Source of the DNA: Vagococcus intermedius
GTDB taxonomy: Bacteria > Bacillota > Bacilli > Lactobacillales > Vagococcaceae
Assembly: GCF_029144185.1 (NCBI RefSeq)
Contig: NZ_CP110232.1
Span: forward strand, 1,942,164 to 2,006,163
Direction of reading: 5' to 3'
Length of the DNA stretch: 64,000 nucleotides
A model generated the notes under the pieces. The model searched no databases, was not told the DNA's origin, and was given only the letters and a program-made list of their open reading frames with translations. Each line of letters begins with the position of its first letter. Position 1 is the stretch's first letter. Shown here piece after piece: positions 59,927-64,000 of this stretch. Position numbers and translations under genes: made by a program.

Positions 59927-61393
59927 TTACATATCATCTAACAGATTTGAGAAAAGACCTGTCACATATTCTTGTGGTTTAAAGGCTTGTAGATCATTGA
60001 TCCCCTCACCTAACCCAACTAATTTCACTGGAATGTGTAACTCATTACGTATTGCTAGAACAATCCCACCTTTAGCTGTCCCATCTAGTTTAGTTAAAAC
60101 TAAACCAGTCACATCTGTCACTTCTTTAAATTGTTTAGCTTGAACCATCGCATTTTGCCCTGTTGTCGCATCCAATACTAATAATACTTCATGAGGTGCA
60201 TCGGGAATTTCTCGTTGAATCACTCGTTTGATTTTTTCTAATTCTTTCATTAAATTAACTTTATTTTGCAAACGACCTGCCGTATCAACAAATAAAATAT
60301 CAGCTTCTTGTTCTTTTGCTTTTTCTATTGCATCAAAAACAACGGCAGCAGGATCTCCCCCAGCATTACCACGAACAACTTCAACCTGCGCACGCTCTCC
60401 CCAGACAACTAACTGATCAATCGCGCCCGCTCTAAAAGTATCTGCTGCCGCCATTAAAACTTTTTTACCTTCTAGGCGGTATTGATTAGCCAATTTACCA
60501 ATACTTGTTGTTTTCCCAACACCATTGACTCCTACAAATAAAATAACTGTTAGATCATTCTTTTTAATATTTAATTCATTATTTTCAATCTCTTCTTGTT
60601 CCTCATAAGATGCCACTAATTTTTCAACAATCACTCGTTGCACATCTGATGATTTTTTAGCATTCTGTAATTTAACTTCTTGGCGTAACTCATCGGTAAT
60701 TTTCATGGCTGTTTCAAACCCAACATCGGCAGTAATTAAAGTTTCTTCTAACTCTTCAAAAAAGTCTTCATCCACACGACGGAAGTTTGCCATTAACTCA
60801 TTAAAAACTTGAGAGAATGAACGACGAGTCTTTTTCAACCCTTTAGTCATTTTTTCAGCAGAATCTTCTTCTAGTTCAACCTCTTCTGTCTTTTCCACAG
60901 TTTCAGTTACTTCTTCTTCTAGTTCAACCTCTTCTGCTTTTTCCACAGTTTCAGTTATGTCTTCTTCTAGTTCAACCTCTTCTGCCTTTTCCACAGTTTC
61001 AGTTATGTCTTCTTCTAGTTCAACCTCTTCTGCTTTTTCCACAGCTTTAGTTATGCCTTCTTCTAGTTCAACCTCTTCTGCCTTTTCCACAGTTTCAGTT
61101 ACTTCTTCTTCTAGTTCAACCTCTTCTGCTTTTTCCACAGTTTCAGTTATGTCTTCTTCTAGTTCAACCTCTTCTGCCTTTTCCACAGTTTCAGTTATGT
61201 CTTCTTCTAGTTCAACCTCTTCTGCCTTTTCCACAGTTTCAGTTATGTCTTCTTCTAGTTCAACCTCTTCTGCTTTTTCCACAGTTTCAGTTATGTCTTC
61301 TTCAGATGTTTCAACATTTTCTGGTAAGTTCTTAATATCTTCTTTTTCTTCTTCACCAGTAAATACTTTTTTTAATTTATTAAAAAAACCCAT
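59927..61393 (-). CDS. ftsY: Signal recognition particle receptor FtsY
   Basis: 488 residues. The NG domain (about 185-488) is complete: [15 protein letters not shown] (Walker A), [30 protein letters not shown] and GLGEGINDL. It docks SRP-ribosome complexes at the membrane. The N-terminal A region (about 1-184) is expanded by nine tandem 16-residue acidic repeats (residues 32-175). The neighbours smc and a Cof-type phosphatase are on the same strand, matching the usual smc-ftsY order. Confidence 0.96.
   Translation of the reverse strand: MGFFNKLKKVFTGEEEKEDIKNLPENVETSEEDITETVEKAEEVELEEDITETVEKAEEVELEEDITETVEKAEEVELEEDITETVEKAEEVELEEEVTETVEKAEEVELEEGITKAVEKAEEVELEEDITETVEKAEEVELEEDITETVEKAEEVELEEEVTETVEKTEEVELEEDSAEKMTKGLKKTRRSFSQVFNELMANFRRVDEDFFEELEETLITADVGFETAMKITDELRQEVKLQNAKKSSDVQRVIVEKLVASYEEQEEIENNELNIKKNDLTVILFVGVNGVGKTTSIGKLANQYRLEGKKVLMAAADTFRAGAIDQLVVWGERAQVEVVRGNAGGDPAAVVFDAIEKAKEQEADILFVDTAGRLQNKVNLMKELEKIKRVIQREIPDAPHEVLLVLDATTGQNAMVQAKQFKEVTDVTGLVLTKLDGTAKGGIVLAIRNELHIPVKLVGLGEGINDLQAFKPQEYVTGLFSNLLDDM
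60869..61300 (-). repeat. Nine 48-bp tandem repeats in ftsY
   Basis: 432 bases made of nine 48-bp units, each coding a variant of [16 protein letters not shown]. Six units are this exact peptide (units 1-4, 7, 8); the others have [20 protein letters not shown] and [10 protein letters not shown]. All units are in frame, so copy number can change without breaking FtsY. On the plus strand the same region gives a long Ser-rich reading frame, which is a shadow. Confidence 0.95.
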
Positions 61394-61405
61394 TCTTTTT
61401 CCTCC

Positions 61406-62218
61406 TTACGCTAGTACAAATTTTTCTACTGCATGCGCCACGCCATCTTCCTCATTTGTTAAGGTAACATATTGGGCGGCTTCTTTAATTTGTTGACTAC
61501 CATTGGCCATAGCGACACCTAATCCAACATACTCAATCATTGCCAGATCATTTTCCTCATCACCTAAAGCCATCATTTCTTCTGGTTTAATGTTTAATAA
61601 CTCACCTAACAATTTTAAACCATAAGCTTTTGAAACTTTTTTAGGTAAAAATTCAAAGATATACTCGCCCGAACGAACAATATTGTAATGTTCGTGATAA
61701 CTAGCCGGAATTAATGGCATTTTTTCTTCAATAATAGCCGGTTCCAAGGTACATACCATTTTATTAAAATCTGATTTTTCTTTTAATTCAGCTAAATTGG
61801 TATCTACATAATTTAATAATGGGTTTAGCGTATAATATAGCGACTGATTTTCTTCGGGTTCTGGTTGTACAGTCATCACAGTACTTCCCTGAACCACATC
61901 TAAAGGTAAGCCTAAAGGATAGGTTAACTCGTATAACGTTTTAGCATCCTCATAGCTCATTACTTCTTTTGCCACTATTTCCCCAGTATCATTTCGCTGA
62001 ATGAGACCGCCATTAAACGTTACTGCATAATCGCCCTCATCATTAAGTCCTAAGGTTTCTAAGTGCCCAACTACTGAATTTAAGGGACGACCCGTACATA
62101 GTACTACTTTAACCCCTTGCTCTTTGGCCTTTTTTAAAATAACTTGGTTACGTTCTGAAATAGTTTTATCATTCGTCAATAAAGTTCCATCTAAATCAAT
62201 GGCAATCAATTTAATCAT
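61406..62218 (-). CDS. Cof-type HAD-superfamily phosphatase
   Basis: 270 residues from the ATG followed by IKLIAIDLDGTLL, with AAAGGTG 8 bases upstream; the longer frame overlaps smc and has no binding site. HAD type IIB: DLDGTLLTND, CTGRP, and MMALGDEENDLAMIEY. It hydrolyses a sugar or cofactor phosphate, exact substrate unknown. It lies between smc and ftsY on the same strand, as in related genomes. Confidence 0.93.
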   Translation of the reverse strand: MIKLIAIDLDGTLLTNDKTISERNQVILKKAKEQGVKVVLCTGRPLNSVVGHLETLGLNDEGDYAVTFNGGLIQRNDTGEIVAKEVMSYEDAKTLYELTYPLGLPLDVVQGSTVMTVQPEPEENQSLYYTLNPLLNYVDTNLAELKEKSDFNKMVCTLEPAIIEEKMPLIPASYHEHYNIVRSGEYIFEFLPKKVSKAYGLKLLGELLNIKPEEMMALGDEENDLAMIEYVGLGVAMANGSQQIKEAAQYVTLTNEEDGVAHAVEKFVLA

Positions 62219-62273
62219 GTTCATGACACCTTTCTCTTTCTTATAAATAATTGTGCCTAGTCTTTTCAATGCT

Positions 62274-64000
62274 CTATTTCGGAGCTTGATCAATGTCACC
62301 ATTAGCACTAATTTCTTCAACCCTAACTGATACTATTTTTGAAACACCTGATTCTTGCATTGTCACACCATATAAGACATCGGCTGCTTCCATCGTTCCT
62401 TTACGATGCGTAATCACAATAAATTGGGTATCATCTTCAAAGTGGCTTAAATAATGACCAAAACGAGCCACATTGGCTTCATCTAAAGCCGCTTCCACCT
62501 CGTCTAAAATACAGAAGGGAACTGGCCGAACCTGAATAATTGAAAATAATAAAGCAATCGCTGTCAAGGCTCGTTCTCCTCCAGACAACAAACTCAAGCT
62601 TTGTAATTTTTTACCGGGTGGTTGTGCAACAATTTCAATTCCGGTATTCAATAGATCACTTGGATCCGTTAGGCGCAAGTCAGCATACCCACCGCCAAAC
62701 ATACTTGGAAATGTTTCTTGGAATTTCTCCCTAATAGCCGTAAAGATCTCTTCAAACTTGACTTTTACGACTTCATCCATCTCATTCATTGTATCATACA
62801 AACTATCTTTGGCTTCTAACAAATCAGAACGTTGCGTTGTCAAGAAGGTATAACGTTCATTGACTTCTTCAAACTGTTCAATAGCACTCACATTAATTGC
62901 TCCAAGACCATTAATTTCTTTTTTCAACTCTTTGACTTTTTGACGTGCCTCTTCCACCTCTAATTCTAAAGAGTAACTGGCTTTAGCGGCTTCAAAAGTT
63001 AAGGAATACTCTTCCTGTAAATGTTTCAAGGTATTGTCCATACCCAACTCTGAACGACTCTTTAAAACTTCTGCCTGTGATTTTTGACTCAACAAGGCTT
63101 GGCGTTCCTTGTTTGCTGCGGTTAACCGTTCATCACTCTCAGCTATTTCTTGATTTACTTGATCACGAGTTAGTTTGTAAGTTTTTAGACGTTCTTGCCA
63201 GTCACTTTTTTGTGTTTGCAACTCGCTCATTTTTTCAATCAATGCTTCTTGGGACAGGTGATGGGTCGAATGATGAGTTGTTAACGTTTCTAACTGCTCT
63301 TTTAACTGATTCATTTCAGTTTTGATTTCTTGACGATGACGGTCACAATCTGAAATCAAACGACCGGCATGATTGATCTGTTCCGTAATAACAGCTAATT
63401 TCCCTTGATTTTTTTGCAAGCTTTCTTGCGCTTCTTCTCGTTTTTTAGTATTAATCACTTCAAGAGCATCCGTGTCTGCCATTTCTTGATCTAACTGATC
63501 TTTTTTAGCTTGTAACGCGGCTAATTTTTGTTCAAGTATTACTTTTTCAGCTTCATAATCTGTTAAAAATTGAGTTAATCCTTTTGTTTCATGAGCAAAG
63601 ACTTGTTGTTCCCGATCTAACTGCTGACGTTCATTTTTTAATAATTCAACAGTATTACCTAGCTCCTGTTCTTTAAAGCGAGCTGTCTCATTTTGTTGAC
63701 GCAAACTTTCATAACTCTCGTTTAAATGAGCTAACTCCGTTTTTAAGCGTGTTACTAATGTTTCCCGTTGGCTAAGTTGACTCTCCATTTGTGCGACGTG
63801 TTCATTTAGGACTTTTAACTCTCCAGCTTGGGCAAATAAATTGCCTTGTCCCCCTTTTCTAGTGGCACCACCTGTCATTGACCCACCAGGGTTCATCACG
63901 TCTCCTTCTAATGAAACAACCCGATATTGATAATTAACCTGAGTTGCTAAGCGGTTAGCACTTGCTAAATCACGTGCTAACAGTGTCACCCCTAATAAAT
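62274..64000 (-). CDS. smc: Chromosome partition protein SMC, C-terminal part
   Basis: The last 570 or so residues of SMC; the gene runs off the right edge, so the N-terminal Walker A and first coiled coil are not seen. The visible part starts at the end of the hinge (GDVMNPGGSMTGGATRKGG), continues with a long coiled coil, and ends with the C-terminal ATPase half: LSGGERALTAIALLFSI (signature) and FCILDEVEAALDEANVARF (Walker B). SMC organises and segregates the chromosome with ScpAB. An acidic tail (SANGDIDQAPK) follows. Confidence 0.96.
   Translation of the reverse strand, partial: LLGVTLLARDLASANRLATQVNYQYRVVSLEGDVMNPGGSMTGGATRKGGQGNLFAQAGELKVLNEHVAQMESQLSQRETLVTRLKTELAHLNESYESLRQQNETARFKEQELGNTVELLKNERQQLDREQQVFAHETKGLTQFLTDYEAEKVILEQKLAALQAKKDQLDQEMADTDALEVINTKKREEAQESLQKNQGKLAVITEQINHAGRLISDCDRHRQEIKTEMNQLKEQLETLTTHHSTHHLSQEALIEKMSELQTQKSDWQERLKTYKLTRDQVNQEIAESDERLTAANKERQALLSQKSQAEVLKSRSELGMDNTLKHLQEEYSLTFEAAKASYSLELEVEEARQKVKELKKEINGLGAINVSAIEQFEEVNERYTFLTTQRSDLLEAKDSLYDTMNEMDEVVKVKFEEIFTAIREKFQETFPSMFGGGYADLRLTDPSDLLNTGIEIVAQPPGKKLQSLSLLSGGERALTAIALLFSIIQVRPVPFCILDEVEAALDEANVARFGHYLSHFEDDTQFIVITHRKGTMEAADVLYGVTMQESGVSKIVSVRVEEISANGDIDQAPK

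Noticed and set aside
60957-61496. Long plus-strand Ser-rich ORF opposite ftsY
   Set aside because: It is the mirror of the Glu-rich tandem repeats in FtsY; it has no ribosome binding site and the FtsY strand carries the clear homology.

Overview
The window looks like a low-GC Gram-positive chromosome from Lactobacillales, most likely Enterococcaceae (Enterococcus or Vagococcus). Evidence: AT-rich DNA with AGGAGG-type ribosome binding sites, a WxL/DUF916 cell-surface cluster, a sufCDSUB operon, a DhaS/DhaQ-controlled dhaKLM-gldA operon, bifunctional GshF, a preQ1-II riboswitch before queT, and the smc - HAD phosphatase - ftsY order. The genus is inferred from gene content, not from a marker gene.

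Layout. 0-3 kb: a WYL-type regulator divergent from an unknown gene, and a small membrane protein. 3-9.3 kb: a minus-strand WxL surface locus (large L-type-lectin/WxL protein, a small sortase-anchored protein, a WxL protein, a DUF916/DUF3324 membrane protein). 10-14.5 kb: a beta-glucoside PTS operon (IIB-IIC-IIA and a GH1 enzyme) followed by an aldolase remnant; its leader is bracketed by a perfect 15-bp inverted repeat. 14.7-26.8 kb: an accessory region of largely decayed genes. It holds a frameshifted acetyltransferase, a decayed Tn916-type conjugation fragment, an apparently intact type I Thoeris system (thsA/thsB), a 27-residue hydrophobic peptide, a frameshifted serine recombinase, a truncated histidine phosphatase, an intact PIN-like nuclease with zinc ribbons, a broken AbiGi-like gene, and broken ibrB/ibrA-like genes that abut a 5'-truncated azoreductase.

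26.8-44.5 kb is ordinary core: suf Fe-S assembly, ElaA-type acetyltransferase, cardiolipin synthase, methyltransferase, mnmA, PhzF protein, DUF1831 protein with a NifS-type desulfurase, then dhaS, dhaQ, gldA and dhaMLK for glycerol/dihydroxyacetone use. A strong DhaS operator lies before dhaK. 45-53 kb: queT with its riboswitch, a DUF2829 (Tad2-like) gene with an SDR, a second beta-glucoside locus (PTS IIC, GH4 enzyme, RpiR regulator), nicotinamidase, MTA/SAH nucleosidase and ADP-ribose pyrophosphatase. 53-64 kb: XpaC-TelA pair, an AraC regulator with two HTH modules, an epimerase-like protein, gshF, ftsY with a nine-copy acidic repeat, a Cof-type phosphatase and the 3' part of smc, which runs off the right edge.

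The most notable points are: Thoeris and a DUF2829/Tad2-family protein in the same 64 kb; a defence-rich region whose other genes carry recent-looking stops and frameshifts; the structured leader of the PTS operon; and the FtsY repeat expansion. Many ORF starts were moved to the ATG with a properly spaced ribosome binding site; this is stated in the entries. All family calls come from reading the translated sequences, with no database search.
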